Shown: positions 9,254 to 19,138 of the stretch, in pieces | Position numbering within the stretch: position 1 is the first letter of the stretch | Layout: the number at the start of each line of letters is the position of its first letter | Origin: Pseudomonas kermanshahensis | GTDB taxonomy: Bacteria > Pseudomonadota > Gammaproteobacteria > Pseudomonadales > Pseudomonadaceae | DNA length: 64,000 nucleotides | NCBI RefSeq assembly: GCF_014269205.2 | Contig: NZ_JABWRY020000003.1 | Location: forward strand, 62,001-126,000 | Direction of reading: 5' to 3' | Translations under genes and position numbers: made by a program | Notes under the pieces: model-generated | Told to the model about the DNA's origin: nothing | Databases searched by the model: none | Seen by the model: the letters and a program-made list of their open reading frames with translations, nothing else

Positions 9254-10044
9254 TTAGTGACATCGGCACCGAAGTATTTTTCCGACAGCTTGGCCAGCGT
9301 GCCGTCGGCCTTGAGCTTGTCGATGGCCTTGTTGAGGGCCGCCAGCAACTCAGGTTCGCCTTTGCGCAGGGCCACGCCGCTTTCCAGGCGCGAGAAGGCG
9401 TCGCCGGCAAGCTCGGTGTCCTTGGCTTTTTGCGCGTATTCCAGTGCGGCCAGGCGGTCGATCAGGATCGCGTCGATGCGGCCGTTGCGCAGGTCGGCGA
9501 ATTTGCTCGGGTCGTCTTCATAGGTGCGCACGTCTGCTTGCGGAACATCTTGCTTGACCCATTGCTCGTAGTTGGTGCCCAGGCCTACGCCGACTTTCTT
9601 GCCAGCCAGGTCAGCCGCTTTGTGGATGTTCAGCTGCTCGGCCTTCTTCTTCAGGATCAGCGCCTGGATGCCGGAAATGGTGTAGGGCTCGGAGAAGTCG
9701 TACTTCTTCTTGCGCTCTTCGGAAATGGTCACCTGGTTGATCACCACGTCCAGACGCTTGGATTCCAGCGCGGCGAGGATCCCATCCCATTTGGTCGGTT
9801 GAACCTTGGCTTTGACCCCGAGCTCCTTGGCCAACAGCTCGGAGAGTTCAACCTCGAAGCCGGTCAGGTTTCCGTCTGCGTTGACGAAGCTGAACGGTGG
9901 GTAGGTGCCTTCCAGGCCGACGTTGATCACGCCCTTTTCCTGAATGGTCTTCAATTGCTCGCCGGCGAAGGCCTGGCTGAGCAGGCCGGCACCCAGCAGG
10001 ATGGCCAGGCTGGCGTTGAGTAGCGGTTTGGCGAATTTCGACAT
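9250..10044 (-). CDS. tcyJ: Periplasmic cystine-binding protein, TcyJ/FliY-like
   Basis: A 264-residue type 3 solute-binding protein. A signal peptide (ASLAILLGAGLLSQAFA) precedes the mature start at about residue 28. The family pattern GTYPPFSFVNADGNLTGFEVEL and the amino-acid-binding region VVINQVTISEERKKKYDFSEPY are clear. The best match from memory is cystine-binding TcyJ/FliY rather than arginine or glutamine binders, and the sulfur context supports this. First gene of the operon; an AT-rich dyad lies 67-91 bases upstream of the start. Confidence 0.85.
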   Translation of the reverse strand: MSKFAKPLLNASLAILLGAGLLSQAFAGEQLKTIQEKGVINVGLEGTYPPFSFVNADGNLTGFEVELSELLAKELGVKAKVQPTKWDGILAALESKRLDVVINQVTISEERKKKYDFSEPYTISGIQALILKKKAEQLNIHKAADLAGKKVGVGLGTNYEQWVKQDVPQADVRTYEDDPSKFADLRNGRIDAILIDRLAALEYAQKAKDTELAGDAFSRLESGVALRKGEPELLAALNKAIDKLKADGTLAKLSEKYFGADVTK

Positions 10045-10110
10045 GTCAGGCCCCGCGCTTGGTGTGGAAGTAGTGGGTGGCGACTATAAAGTTGGCCGCT
10101 TAGGCCAGGA

Positions 10111-10135
10111 AATAATAAAAAATTATCTTATTATT
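10111..10135. promoter_or_regulatory. AT-rich inverted repeat before the cystine operon
   Basis: AATAATAA and TTATTATT are perfect 8-base arms separated by 9 bases, in the divergent gap between tcyJ (minus) and the serine acetyltransferase gene (plus). The position fits an activator or repressor site serving one or both. A CysB-like regulator is a guess based on gene content only. Confidence 0.4.
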
Positions 10136-10314
10136 CCGTTTTGTTTTTCTGCCGAGTGAAGTCAGCTTTGAGGGTAGGCCAGGATACTGGCGCCGTCATC
10201 GCGGCTTATGCCCGACTTAGCGCAGGATGGAATAAAGCGTTGTTTTTTCCAAGGGATGGATTTGCCGTAGAGTGGATCGCATAACGACAGATTGGCCCCA
10301 GGCAGGAGAACACC

Positions 10315-11247
10315 GTGAGCGAACAACCAACATCCGCGCATTGGCAGCTGCACAGCATCGTCAGTGGTTTGCGCAGCGCCCGTGAGCAATGGCGCAGCCG
10401 CAATGGCCGCAGCATTGGCGAGCAGGGCGGGCGCGAACTGCCCTCTCGCGAGGCCATGCGGCAGATTCTCGAGCAGTTGTGCGGGGCGCTGTTCCCGATG
10501 CGCCTTGGGCCGGTCGACCTGCGCGAAGAGAGTGAAGATTTTTACGTAGGGCACACCCTGGATGCCGCCCTGACCGCATTGCTGGCCCAGGCCCGCCTGG
10601 AGCTGCGCTACGCCGCCCGGCAGAGCCAGGGTGACTTGGTGTCCGTCGATGCCCAGGCACTGCGGCTGATCCAGGATTTTGCCGCGGCGCTGCCCAACCT
10701 GCGGGTATTGCTGGACACCGACGTGCTGGCCGCCTACCACGGTGACCCGGCGGCGCGCAGTGTCGATGAGGTGCTGCTGTGCTACCCAGGCATCCTCGCC
10801 ATCATCCATCACCGCCTGGCGCATCACTTGTACCAGGCTGGTTTGCCGCTGCTGGCGCGTATCAGTTCGGAGCTGGCGCATTCGGCGACCGGTATCGACA
10901 TCCACCCCGGCGCGCAGATCGGCCCGAGCTTCTTCATCGACCACGGCACCGGCGTGGTGATTGGCGAGACCGCGATCATCGGCGAGCGGGTACGTATCTA
11001 CCAGGCGGTGACACTGGGCGCCAAGCGCTTCCCAAGCGATGAGTCGGGTACCCTGCACAAAGGCCTGCCGCGCCACCCGATCGTCGAGGACGACGTGGTG
11101 ATCTATGCGGGGGCGACGATCCTGGGGCGCATTACCATCGGCAAGGGCTCGACCATTGGCGGTAATGTGTGGCTCACCCGTAGCGTGCCGGCTGAGAGCA
11201 ACATTACCCAGGCCAACCTGCAACTGGATTGCCAGGACAAGAACTGA
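10315..11247 (+). CDS. epsC: Serine O-acetyltransferase, EpsC type
   Basis: A 310-residue cytoplasmic enzyme that transfers acetyl from acetyl-CoA to L-serine, making O-acetylserine, the carbon skeleton for cysteine. The C-terminal half is a left-handed beta-helix built from hexapeptide repeats, with the catalytic-site region DIHPGAQIGPSFFIDHGTG and GETAIIGERVRIYQAVTLGA. The N-terminal helical domain is longer than in classic CysE, as in the EpsC group. The GTG start is supported by AGGAGA seven bases upstream. It is divergent from the cystine importer operon, so import and synthesis of cysteine could be balanced through one intergenic region. Confidence 0.9.
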   Translation: MSEQPTSAHWQLHSIVSGLRSAREQWRSRNGRSIGEQGGRELPSREAMRQILEQLCGALFPMRLGPVDLREESEDFYVGHTLDAALTALLAQARLELRYAARQSQGDLVSVDAQALRLIQDFAAALPNLRVLLDTDVLAAYHGDPAARSVDEVLLCYPGILAIIHHRLAHHLYQAGLPLLARISSELAHSATGIDIHPGAQIGPSFFIDHGTGVVIGETAIIGERVRIYQAVTLGAKRFPSDESGTLHKGLPRHPIVEDDVVIYAGATILGRITIGKGSTIGGNVWLTRSVPAESNITQANLQLDCQDKN

Positions 11248-11267
11248 CCTGAGGTCTTTACTGGCTG

Positions 11268-11371
11268 TACCGGCCCTTTCGCGGGGCGAGCCCGCTCCCA
11301 CAGAATCATCAGCCTATTGGGGCTAGTGATGTACCTGGGGGAGTGGGCTTGCCCCGCAAAAGGGCCGGTTC
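11268..11371. repeat. REPIN (inverted REP pair)
   Basis: Two REPs of the GGGGC(A/G)AGCCCGCTCCCACA type in inverted orientation follow the serine acetyltransferase gene. The right copy is degraded (GGGGGAGTGGGCTTG). No other terminator is visible for the gene. Confidence 0.8.
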
Positions 11372-11425
11372 AGGCATGCACCGATCAGCACCCCGGTTCG
11401 CATCAAATCCCGATCCATGGTTAAC

Positions 11426-11441
11426 TTGAACGCTTGTTCAA
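11426..11441. promoter_or_regulatory. Palindromic operator upstream of betT
   Basis: TTGAAC-gctt-GTTCAA is a perfect palindrome with 6-base arms, about 100 bases before the betT start. Size and symmetry suit a TetR-family dimer. The half-site resembles what is known of BetI sites, although the 4-base spacer differs from the compact TTGAACGTTCAA form. BetI control is therefore a hypothesis. Confidence 0.45.
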
Positions 11442-11539
11442 TGAAAAAACGCTGGTCCGCTGCCGGTGTTCAACAGGAGGATTCCTTTGCTGAACCCGTT
11501 CATTTCGAACCTTACGTCACGTGACGAGGTGCATGCCCG

Positions 11540-13543
11540 ATGAGTGCACCGACCCCCACCCTTGCCAACGGCAAGATGCGCATGAACCCTCCGGTGTTCT
11601 ATTTCGCGGCAAGTTTCATCCTCATCTTCGGCCTCATCGTCATCACCAACCCGCAAGCTGCAGGCGACTGGTTGCTGGCGGCACAGAACTGGGCGGCCAA
11701 CACGGTCGGCTGGTACTACATGCTGGCGATGACGCTGTACCTGGTCTTCGTGGTGGTCACCGCCTTGTCTGGCTACGGCAAGATCAAGCTCGGTGCCGAC
11801 CACGACGAACCCGAGTTCAGCTACTTGTCCTGGGCCGGCATGCTGTTTGCCGCCGGCATCAGCATCACGCTGTTCTTCTTCTGCGTGTCCGAACCGCTGA
11901 CCCACATGCTGCAGCCGCCCCAGGGCGAAGCAGGCACGGCAGAGGCCGGGCGCCAGGCCATGCAGATCCTGTTCCTGCACTGGGGCCTGCATGGCTGGGG
12001 CGTGTTTGCCTTCGTCGGCATGGCGCTGGCCTACTTCGCCTACCGGCATAACCTACCGCTGGCCTTGCGCTCGGCGCTGTACCCCTTGATCGGCAAGCGC
12101 ATCAACGGGCCGATTGGTTACGCGGTGGATGGCTTCGGCATCATTGCCACGGTGTTCGGCCTGGGCGCTGACATGGGCTTTGGCGTGTTGCACTTGAATG
12201 CCGGCCTGGATTACCTGTTCGGGATCAGCCACAGCCAGTGGGTGCAGGTCGCGTTGATCACCCTGATGATGGGCGCGGCGGTGGCCGTGGCGGTCGCCGG
12301 GGTGGAGAAAGGCGTGCGGGTGATGAGCGACATCAACCTGTTCCTGGCCTGCGCGCTGTTGCTGTTCGTGCTGTTTGCCGGCCCTACCCAGCACCTGTTC
12401 AACACGCTTATCCAGAACCTGGGGGACTACCTCGGCGCCTTGCCCCGCAAGAGCTTCGACGTCTATGCCTATGGCGAAAACCGCGACTGGCTGGGCGGCT
12501 GGACGGTGTTCTACTGGGCCTGGTGGATTGCCTGGGCGCCGTTCGTGGGCTTGTTCATTGCGCGTATTTCGCGTGGGCGCACCATCCGCGAATTCGTCTT
12601 CGGCGTGTTGCTGATTCCCCTGGGCTTCACCCTGGCGTGGATGTCGATCTTCGGCAACAGCGCGTTGGACCAGGTCATCAACCATGGCATGACCGCGCTT
12701 GGTCAATCGGCGCTGGATAACCCGTCGATGAGCCTGTACCTGCTGCTGGAGACCTACCCCTGGAGCAAGGTGGTCATCGCGACCACGGTGTTTATCAGCT
12801 TCGTGTTCTTCGTCACCTCGGCCGACTCGGGCACTGTGGTGCTGTCGACTTTGTCGGCCAAGGGTGGTGACCCGGATGAAGATGGGCCTAACTGGCTGCG
12901 GATTTTCTGGGGCGCGATGACCGCGCTGATCACCAGTGCATTGCTGTTCGCCGGCAGCATCGATTCGCTGAAGTCGGCGGTGGTGCTGACCTCGCTGCCG
13001 TTCTCGCTGATCTTGCTGTGCATGATGTGGGGGCTGCACAAGGCGTTTTACCTGGAGTCCCAGCGGCAGATTGCGCAGATGCATTCGCTGGCGCCGTTCG
13101 CTCAGTCGCGTCGCGGTCGTGGCGGCTGGCGCCAGCGCCTGAGCCAGGCCGTGCACTTCCCGTCACGCGATGAGGTGTACCGCTTCATGGACGACGTGGT
13201 GCGCCCGGCGATTGCCGATGTGCGTGAGGTGTTCGAGCAGAAGGGCCTGGTGCTGATTACCCAGGACGACCCGAGCCACGACAACGTCAGCTTGAAAGTG
13301 GGCCATGGCGAGGAGCAACCCTTCATCTACCAGGTGCAGATGCGCGGCTATTTCACGCCGTCGTTTGCGCTGGGTGGGCTGGGTGCTCAGGAGTTGAAGA
13401 ACCGCCGTTATTACCGGGCGGAGGTGCACCTGAGCGAGGGCAGCCAGAACTACGACCTGGTGGGCTACAGCAAGGAGCAGATCATCAACGACATCCTCGA
13501 CCAGTACGAGCGGCATATGCAGTACTTGCACCTGGTCCGCTAG
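11540..13543 (+). CDS. betT: BCCT-family choline/betaine transporter
   Basis: A 667-residue secondary transporter of the betaine-choline-carnitine family, importing quaternary ammonium compounds with Na+ or H+. About twelve membrane helices span residues 20-500. The Trp-rich substrate segment YWAWWIAWAPFVGLFIARISRGRTIREF marks the family. The last 150 or so residues form a hydrophilic cytoplasmic domain of the kind that sets osmotic activation in BetT. The start was chosen at MSAPTP with a GACGAGG ribosome site; another ATG nine bases upstream is out of frame. It is a single-gene unit between two REPINs. Choline as substrate is the family default, not proven. Confidence 0.88.
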   Translation: MSAPTPTLANGKMRMNPPVFYFAASFILIFGLIVITNPQAAGDWLLAAQNWAANTVGWYYMLAMTLYLVFVVVTALSGYGKIKLGADHDEPEFSYLSWAGMLFAAGISITLFFFCVSEPLTHMLQPPQGEAGTAEAGRQAMQILFLHWGLHGWGVFAFVGMALAYFAYRHNLPLALRSALYPLIGKRINGPIGYAVDGFGIIATVFGLGADMGFGVLHLNAGLDYLFGISHSQWVQVALITLMMGAAVAVAVAGVEKGVRVMSDINLFLACALLLFVLFAGPTQHLFNTLIQNLGDYLGALPRKSFDVYAYGENRDWLGGWTVFYWAWWIAWAPFVGLFIARISRGRTIREFVFGVLLIPLGFTLAWMSIFGNSALDQVINHGMTALGQSALDNPSMSLYLLLETYPWSKVVIATTVFISFVFFVTSADSGTVVLSTLSAKGGDPDEDGPNWLRIFWGAMTALITSALLFAGSIDSLKSAVVLTSLPFSLILLCMMWGLHKAFYLESQRQIAQMHSLAPFAQSRRGRGGWRQRLSQAVHFPSRDEVYRFMDDVVRPAIADVREVFEQKGLVLITQDDPSHDNVSLKVGHGEEQPFIYQVQMRGYFTPSFALGGLGAQELKNRRYYRAEVHLSEGSQNYDLVGYSKEQIINDILDQYERHMQYLHLVR

Positions 13544-13549
13544 ACCGCT

Positions 13550-13642
13550 GGGGCCGCTTTGCGGCCCTTTCGCAGCACAAGGCTGCTCCTACAGGATGTG
13601 CGATCCCCTGTAGGAGCAGCCTTGTGCTGCGAATGGAGGCCA
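13550..13642. repeat. REPIN (inverted REP pair)
   Basis: Inverted REPs of the TTCGCAGCACAAGGCTGCTCCTACA family fill the convergent gap between betT (plus) and tauD (minus), able to serve as a shared transcript end. Confidence 0.87.
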
Positions 13643-13657
13643 ACGGCCTCCCGCGGT

Positions 13658-14509
<852 letters not shown>

Positions 14510-14536
14510 TTACTAGGCGCCGAAATGCCGGCGTGG

Positions 14537-15376
14537 TCAGTGGCTTTGCCCGTGCCAGGGCACCAGCTTGCGTTGCAGCGCGCGCAGGCTCATTTCCAAC
14601 GCGAAGGCGATCAGGGCGATCAGCAGAATGCCCAGCACCACCACGTCAGTGACCAGGAACTGCGCCGCCGACTGCACCATGAAGCCCAGGCCGCTGGTGG
14701 CGGCGATCAGTTCTGCGGCGACCAGGGTCGACCAGCCGACCCCAAGGCCGATGCGGATGCCGGTGAGGATGTCGGGCAAGGCGCTGGGCAGGATCACGTG
14801 GCGGATCAGTTGCGCCTTGGTCGCCCCCAGCGATTGCGCGGCGCGCAGTTTGGCCGGGTCGACGGTGCGTACGCCGGTGGCGGTGGCGATGGCAATCGGG
14901 GCGAAGATCGCCAGGTAAATCAGCAACACTTTCGACAGCTCGCCGATGCCGCACCAGATGACGATGAGCGGCAGATAGGCCAGTGGCGGAATAGGGCGGT
15001 AGAACTCGATCAGCGGGTCGAGAATGCCCCGCGCCACGCGGTTGTAACCGATGGCGATGCCGACCGGGATGGCGGTCAGGGTGGCGGCGACCAGTGCCAG
15101 GCCGATACGGCCCAGGCTTGCCCCCAGGTGCTGCCACAGGCTGGCATCCATGTAGCCCTGGGTCAGTAGGGTCCAGGCCCTGGCCAGGATATCGCCGGGC
15201 GCCGGCAGGAACAGCGGCTCGATCCAGCCGGCGGCCGTCACCAGCCACCAGGCCAGCAGCAGGCTGGCCAGGGTCAGGGTGCTGATCCAGCGGGTAGCAA
15301 GCGGGCGGCGTGCCTTTTCAGCAGGCCGGGTGTGGGCGTCGCGTTTGCCGGTAACCGGCAGATCCAGGCTGCTCAT
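14537..15376 (-). CDS. tauC: Taurine ABC transporter permease
   Basis: A 279-residue inner-membrane permease of the TauC/SsuC family. A polar N-terminal tail of about 30 residues precedes six predicted helices, and the docking loop reads [25 protein letters not shown]. It overlaps tauB by 4 bases. It takes up taurine delivered by TauA, with energy from TauB. A paralogous permease, SsuC, is encoded at 22953. Confidence 0.93.
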   Translation of the reverse strand: MSSLDLPVTGKRDAHTRPAEKARRPLATRWISTLTLASLLLAWWLVTAAGWIEPLFLPAPGDILARAWTLLTQGYMDASLWQHLGASLGRIGLALVAATLTAIPVGIAIGYNRVARGILDPLIEFYRPIPPLAYLPLIVIWCGIGELSKVLLIYLAIFAPIAIATATGVRTVDPAKLRAAQSLGATKAQLIRHVILPSALPDILTGIRIGLGVGWSTLVAAELIAATSGLGFMVQSAAQFLVTDVVVLGILLIALIAFALEMSLRALQRKLVPWHGQSH

Positions 15377-16161
15377 GCGCGCTCCTGCAGGCTTTGGCGT
15401 TGGGAGAAGACCCGCGCCAGCACGTGCTCGCGGGTTTCGATGAAGCGTGGGTCGGACTTGATCGCCCGGGCCGGCTCGCCCGCCGCGTAGCGTTGGCCGA
15501 AGTCCAACTGCAGGCGCTCGACTACACGCCCCGGGTTGGGCGCCAGCAGCACCAGCTCGCTGGCGAGGAACACCGCTTCTTCAATGTCGTGGGTAATCAG
15601 GAACACAGGCTTTGCGGTGCGCTGCCAGACCTGCAGCAGCAGCTCTTGCATCTGCTCGCGGGTGAACGCGTCGAGCGCGCCGAACGGCTCGTCCATCAGC
15701 AGTACCCGTGGGTCGGCCGCCAGCGCGCGGGCCAGGCCGACACGCTGCTTCTGGCCACCGGACAATTGCCATATGCGCCGCTCGGCAAACCCTTCCAGGT
15801 CGACCAAGGCCAGCATCTCGCGGGCCTTGGCCTCACGCTGGGCGCGCGGTACGCCGGCCAGCTCAAGGCCAAAGGCGACGTTGCCCAGCACGTTCTGCCA
15901 GGGCAGCAAGGCATCGTCTTGGAACACCACACCGCGTTCGGCGCTGGGGCCGTTGACCGGTGCACCGTCAAGGGTGATGCGGCCGCCGCTGGGGGCGACG
16001 AAGCCGGCGATCAGGTTGAGCAGCGACGTCTTGCCGCTGCCGGATGGCCCGAGGGCCACCAGCAGCTGGCGTGGCCCCAGGCTCAGGTTGATATCGGCCA
16101 GCACCGGGGTGCTGGCGCCAGGGTACTGTGCGCTGATGCGCTCCAGTTCAAGCAAGGCCAT
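15373..16161 (-). CDS. tauB: Taurine ABC transporter ATPase
   Basis: A 262-residue ATPase with P-loop GPSGSGKT at residues 38-45, signature LSGGQKQR from 133, Walker [13 protein letters not shown] and the switch His in [10 protein letters not shown]. It lies 13 bases after tauA and overlaps tauC by 4. The nitrate/sulfonate/taurine family assignment rests on operon position and overall similarity. Confidence 0.94.
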   Translation of the reverse strand: MALLELERISAQYPGASTPVLADINLSLGPRQLLVALGPSGSGKTSLLNLIAGFVAPSGGRITLDGAPVNGPSAERGVVFQDDALLPWQNVLGNVAFGLELAGVPRAQREAKAREMLALVDLEGFAERRIWQLSGGQKQRVGLARALAADPRVLLMDEPFGALDAFTREQMQELLLQVWQRTAKPVFLITHDIEEAVFLASELVLLAPNPGRVVERLQLDFGQRYAAGEPARAIKSDPRFIETREHVLARVFSQRQSLQERA

Positions 16162-16174
16162 GACGGGCTCCGGA

Positions 16175-17146
16175 TCAGTTTGGAAGGAACTTGGCGCTGA
16201 CGTACGGCGAGTAGTCCGGCAGCACCGCGTCGACCTTGCCTTGTTGCTTGAGGAAGGTGGCGGTGTCAGTCAGCGCTTGGGTGGTCGGTGCACCCAGGGC
16301 GTTGGCCTGGTCGGCGGCCAATGGGTAGACGTTGCCTTCCAGCAGCACCGGGATATCGCTGGCCTTGGCGCCGGACAGCTTGACCAGCTTGGCCACGTTG
16401 TCCTTGTTGGCCAGCCACGCTTGTGGGTCTTTGCGGTAGTCGGCGTAGGCGTCGAGGGTGACCTTGGCGAACGCCTTGACCACGTCAGGGTGCTTGTCGG
16501 CGAAGTCCTTGCGCACGATCCAGGCGTCGAAGGTCGGTGCGCCTTTTTCGGCCAGTTCACCGGAGGTGATCAGCACCTTGCCGTTTTCCTTGGCCACGCC
16601 CAGGGCGGGGTCCCAGACGTAGGTCGCGTCGATGTCACCGCGTTTCCAGGCGGCAATGATCGCCGGTGGCGCGAGGTTGAGGATCTGTACCTTGGACGGG
16701 TCGATGTTCCAGGCCTTGAGCGCCGCCAGCAGGCTGTAGTGGCCGGTGGAAACGAAAGGCACGGCCACTTTCTTGCCGATCAGGTCTTGCGGCGTCTTGA
16801 TGCTGTCGCGCGCCACCAGTGCTTCGCCCGCGCCGATCTGGGTGGCGATCAAGAAGGTTTCGACCGGCAGTTTGCGCGTTGCCGCAGCGGCCAGCGGGCT
16901 GGAACCGAGGTAGCCGATCTGCACGTCACCGCTGGCCACAGCCGTGATCACATCGGCGCCGTTGTCGAATTTGCGCCAGTCGATACTGGCCTTGCTGGCT
17001 TTTTCGTAGTCGCCATCGACCTGGGCAACTTTGGCCGGGTCAACGGTGGTCTGGTAGGCCACGGTCAAGTCGGCGGCCTGGGCCAACCAGCTGGTGCCGG
17101 CGAGGGTCAGGGCGGCGAACAGGCGCAGCGGAGCGTGCGGGATCAT
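16175..17146 (-). CDS. tauA: Periplasmic taurine-binding protein
   Basis: A 323-residue periplasmic binding protein. The signal peptide ([17 protein letters not shown]) is followed by [23 protein letters not shown], typical of TauA. It is the first gene of tauABCD, oriented away from the OprE-type porin gene with a 499-base shared upstream region. Expression is probably limited to sulfate starvation as in other bacteria; the AT-rich dyad 56-96 bases upstream is a candidate site. Confidence 0.94.
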   Translation of the reverse strand: MIPHAPLRLFAALTLAGTSWLAQAADLTVAYQTTVDPAKVAQVDGDYEKASKASIDWRKFDNGADVITAVASGDVQIGYLGSSPLAAAATRKLPVETFLIATQIGAGEALVARDSIKTPQDLIGKKVAVPFVSTGHYSLLAALKAWNIDPSKVQILNLAPPAIIAAWKRGDIDATYVWDPALGVAKENGKVLITSGELAEKGAPTFDAWIVRKDFADKHPDVVKAFAKVTLDAYADYRKDPQAWLANKDNVAKLVKLSGAKASDIPVLLEGNVYPLAADQANALGAPTTQALTDTATFLKQQGKVDAVLPDYSPYVSAKFLPN

Positions 17147-17201
17147 GGTTGAACCTCTCGTCAGGCAATCGATGTGATGGATGGCGAGAAGACTAAATGA
17201 T

Positions 17202-17242
17202 CTAAGAAATCTAAAATAAATAACTTTTTAGAATTAGCTTAG
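17202..17242. promoter_or_regulatory. Nested AT-rich dyad upstream of tauA
   Basis: The outer arms CTAAG (17202-17206) and CTTAG (17238-17242) and the inner arms CTAAAA (17211-17216) and TTTTAG (17226-17231) are almost concentric. The dyad lies 56-96 bases before the tauA start, where an activator such as CysB would be expected. Confidence 0.45.
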
Positions 17243-17340
17243 GAGCCAAATGCTTTAAGCCGCGTGCCGTTGATGTCGCGCAATGGCGAAATCCGACAGG
17301 GCTGCTAGGCTTTTTCGTCCCTTAGAACAGTATGGAATTA

Positions 17341-17368
17341 GGTTATGAGCAAACGTTTGCAAATAACC
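17341..17368. promoter_or_regulatory. 28-bp near-palindrome with LacI/PurR-like core
   Basis: The core GCAAACGTTTGC (17349-17360) is a perfect 12-base palindrome identical to the centre of enteric PurR operators. It is flanked by matching arms GGTTAT (17341-17346) and ATAACC (17363-17368); only two base pairs of the 28 break the symmetry. It lies about 280 bases before oprE and 195 before tauA. Confidence 0.55.
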
Positions 17369-17645
17369 CAAAGTTATGAACGAATGTGCCGTTTACAACA
17401 AAAGGCAGTAAAGGTTCCTAACATATTCCGGAAAAATCTTACAAATTCATAAAACGGTCATTTTGGATTTATAGGATTGTCATTATCCTGTAGCGCAGGT
17501 GGCGTCTTAGACCAAAGTCGCGAAACGTTTAGAAACGATTGACTTCATGGTCACGCTTTGGGACTAAATCGCCAATCCACGGTGAGCGGGGCAGCAGACC
17601 CCGCCTCCAGAGATACACAAGAATTAGAACGTAGAGGAGCAAAAC

Positions 17646-18974
17646 ATGTACAAGTCCAGCCTGGCTCTGGCCGTGGCACTGGGGGTTCTCGCCCAACAAG
17701 CAGGCGCTGCCGGTTTCGTTGAAGACAGCAAACTGTCGCTCAGCTCGCGCACCATGTACTTCAACAACGACAACCGTGACGGCGGTGCTGACAACCGCGA
17801 GTCTGGCCAGGGCTTCAAGCTCGACTACCTGTCCGGTTTCACCGAGGGTACCGTTGGCTTCGGCGTCGATGTTCAGGCCCTGTGGGGTATTCACCTGGAT
17901 GGCGGCCGCGGCAAGCACCCTGACAACAGCAGCTTCTTCCCGAGCGATACCGACGGGTCTGCTGTAAGCCAGTGGGCGCGTGTAGGCGGTAATGCCAAGG
18001 CTCGCTTCTCCAAGACCGAAGCCCACTTCGGTAGCGCCTTGGCGCCGAACCTGCCGATCCTGGTGGCCAACGATGGCCGTCTGCTGCCGCAGACCTTCGA
18101 GGGTGGCACCATCCAGTCGAAGGAAATCGACAACCTGACCGTCAACGCCGGTCAGCTGACCCATGCCATGGGCCGTGCTTCGAGCAACCGTACCGGCCTG
18201 TCCGTGGCGGGCGCTACCCAGGACAGCAACAAGTTCCGCTACGGCGGCCTGGACTACAAGCTCACTCCAGACCTGACCCTGCAGTACTACTACTCGAACC
18301 TGGAAGACTTCTACAAGCAGCACTTCCTGGGCGCGACCCACGTGTTCAAGATTGCTGACGACCAGTCGTTCAAGACCGACCTGCGCTACTTCGACAGCAG
18401 CAGCGACGGCAAGAACGGTGAAGCCGGCTACCGCTTCAACAACAACGGCGGTTATGCCAAGAACGCTGGCGAGGTCGACAACAAGACCTGGACCGCCATG
18501 TTCACCTACACCCTGGGCGGCCATGCGCTGATGCTCGGTCACCAGCGTGTCAACGATGACGGTGGTTTCGTCTGGCTCAACCAAGGCAGCGTCGTTGATG
18601 GCAATGGCCGCAACGAAGGCGCCGGTGGTTCCAGCTTCTACCTGTTCACCGACAGCATGATCAACCAGTTCGCCAAGGCCGGTGAAAACACCACCTTCGG
18701 TCAGTACTCGTATGACTTCGCGCGTCTGGGCGTCCCTGGCCTGAAAGCTTCGGTCTCCTACCTGAAAGGTGAAGACGGCAAGAACGCCAACGGCAACGGT
18801 ACCTTCAGCGAATGGGAACGTGACGCTCGCGTCGACTACGTCATCCAGGAAGGCACCTTCAAAGGCCTGGGCGCCAGCCTGCGTCACGGTGTCTACCGTG
18901 GCACTGGCACCAGCTCGCTGGCTGACCAGGATCAGACCCGTCTGATCTTCAACTACACTTACAACTTCCTGTAA
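17646..18974 (+). CDS. oprE: OprD-family outer-membrane porin, OprE-like
   Basis: A 442-residue porin. The signal peptide (SSLALAVALGVLAQQAGA) is followed by GFVEDSKLSLSSRTMYFNND, characteristic of the OprD family. The C-terminus NYTYNFL ends in Phe-Leu with alternating aromatic residues, as in outer-membrane beta-barrels. OprD-type channels pass small anionic or amino-acid-like solutes. Its position between tau and lsfA/ssu suggests, but does not prove, a role in sulfonate or taurine entry. A GAGGAG ribosome site precedes the ATG, and a strong terminator follows. A second member, OprQ-like, is at 57542. Confidence 0.88.
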   Translation: MYKSSLALAVALGVLAQQAGAAGFVEDSKLSLSSRTMYFNNDNRDGGADNRESGQGFKLDYLSGFTEGTVGFGVDVQALWGIHLDGGRGKHPDNSSFFPSDTDGSAVSQWARVGGNAKARFSKTEAHFGSALAPNLPILVANDGRLLPQTFEGGTIQSKEIDNLTVNAGQLTHAMGRASSNRTGLSVAGATQDSNKFRYGGLDYKLTPDLTLQYYYSNLEDFYKQHFLGATHVFKIADDQSFKTDLRYFDSSSDGKNGEAGYRFNNNGGYAKNAGEVDNKTWTAMFTYTLGGHALMLGHQRVNDDGGFVWLNQGSVVDGNGRNEGAGGSSFYLFTDSMINQFAKAGENTTFGQYSYDFARLGVPGLKASVSYLKGEDGKNANGNGTFSEWERDARVDYVIQEGTFKGLGASLRHGVYRGTGTSSLADQDQTRLIFNYTYNFL

Positions 18975-18991
18975 GCCGTAGCTGAACCAGA

Positions 18992-19017
18992 AGCCTCGCC
19001 TAGTGCGAGGCTTTTTT
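18992..19017 (+). terminator. Intrinsic terminator of oprE
   Basis: AGCCTCGC-ctagt-GCGAGGCT followed by a run of T begins 17 bases after the oprE stop codon. Confidence 0.92.
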
Positions 19018-19049
19018 GTGTCTGCAATTCGGTATGCTCTGTGGTTATA

Positions 19050-19067
19050 AATAAATCAGTATTTATT
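19050..19067. promoter_or_regulatory. AT-rich inverted repeat upstream of lsfA
   Basis: AATAAAT-cagt-ATTTATT is a perfect 7-base inverted repeat, 72-89 bases before the lsfA start, in a block with hardly any G or C. Candidate regulator site for sulfur-starvation control. Confidence 0.4.
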
Positions 19068-19138
19068 CTTTTTATTTTTAATTGAATGCAGGCACATTGA
19101 ACTCCACAAGGCCAGAACACAGCACAGGAGCCGCACCC

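Larger units (their letters stand above)
17147..17645. other. Regulatory intergenic region, tauA / oprE
   Basis: A 499-base gap without a convincing gene between divergent tauA and oprE. It is markedly AT-rich compared with its surroundings. It holds the nested dyad at 17202-17242 close to tauA and a long near-palindrome at 17341-17368. Beyond that, 17370-17645 should contain the oprE promoter and leader; I could not fix a promoter by eye. Confidence 0.6.

Noticed and set aside
8588..9523. A 311-codon plus-strand frame opposite the cystine permease and binding protein genes
   Set aside because: It is antisense to two motif-rich transport genes that overlap by 4 bases in a coherent operon; its composition is low-complexity.
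17529..18887. A 452-codon minus-strand open frame opposite oprE
   Set aside because: The porin is supported by signal peptide, C-terminal Phe-Leu and terminator. A similar antisense frame opposite oprQ (57521-58723) shows this is a by-product of porin codon use.
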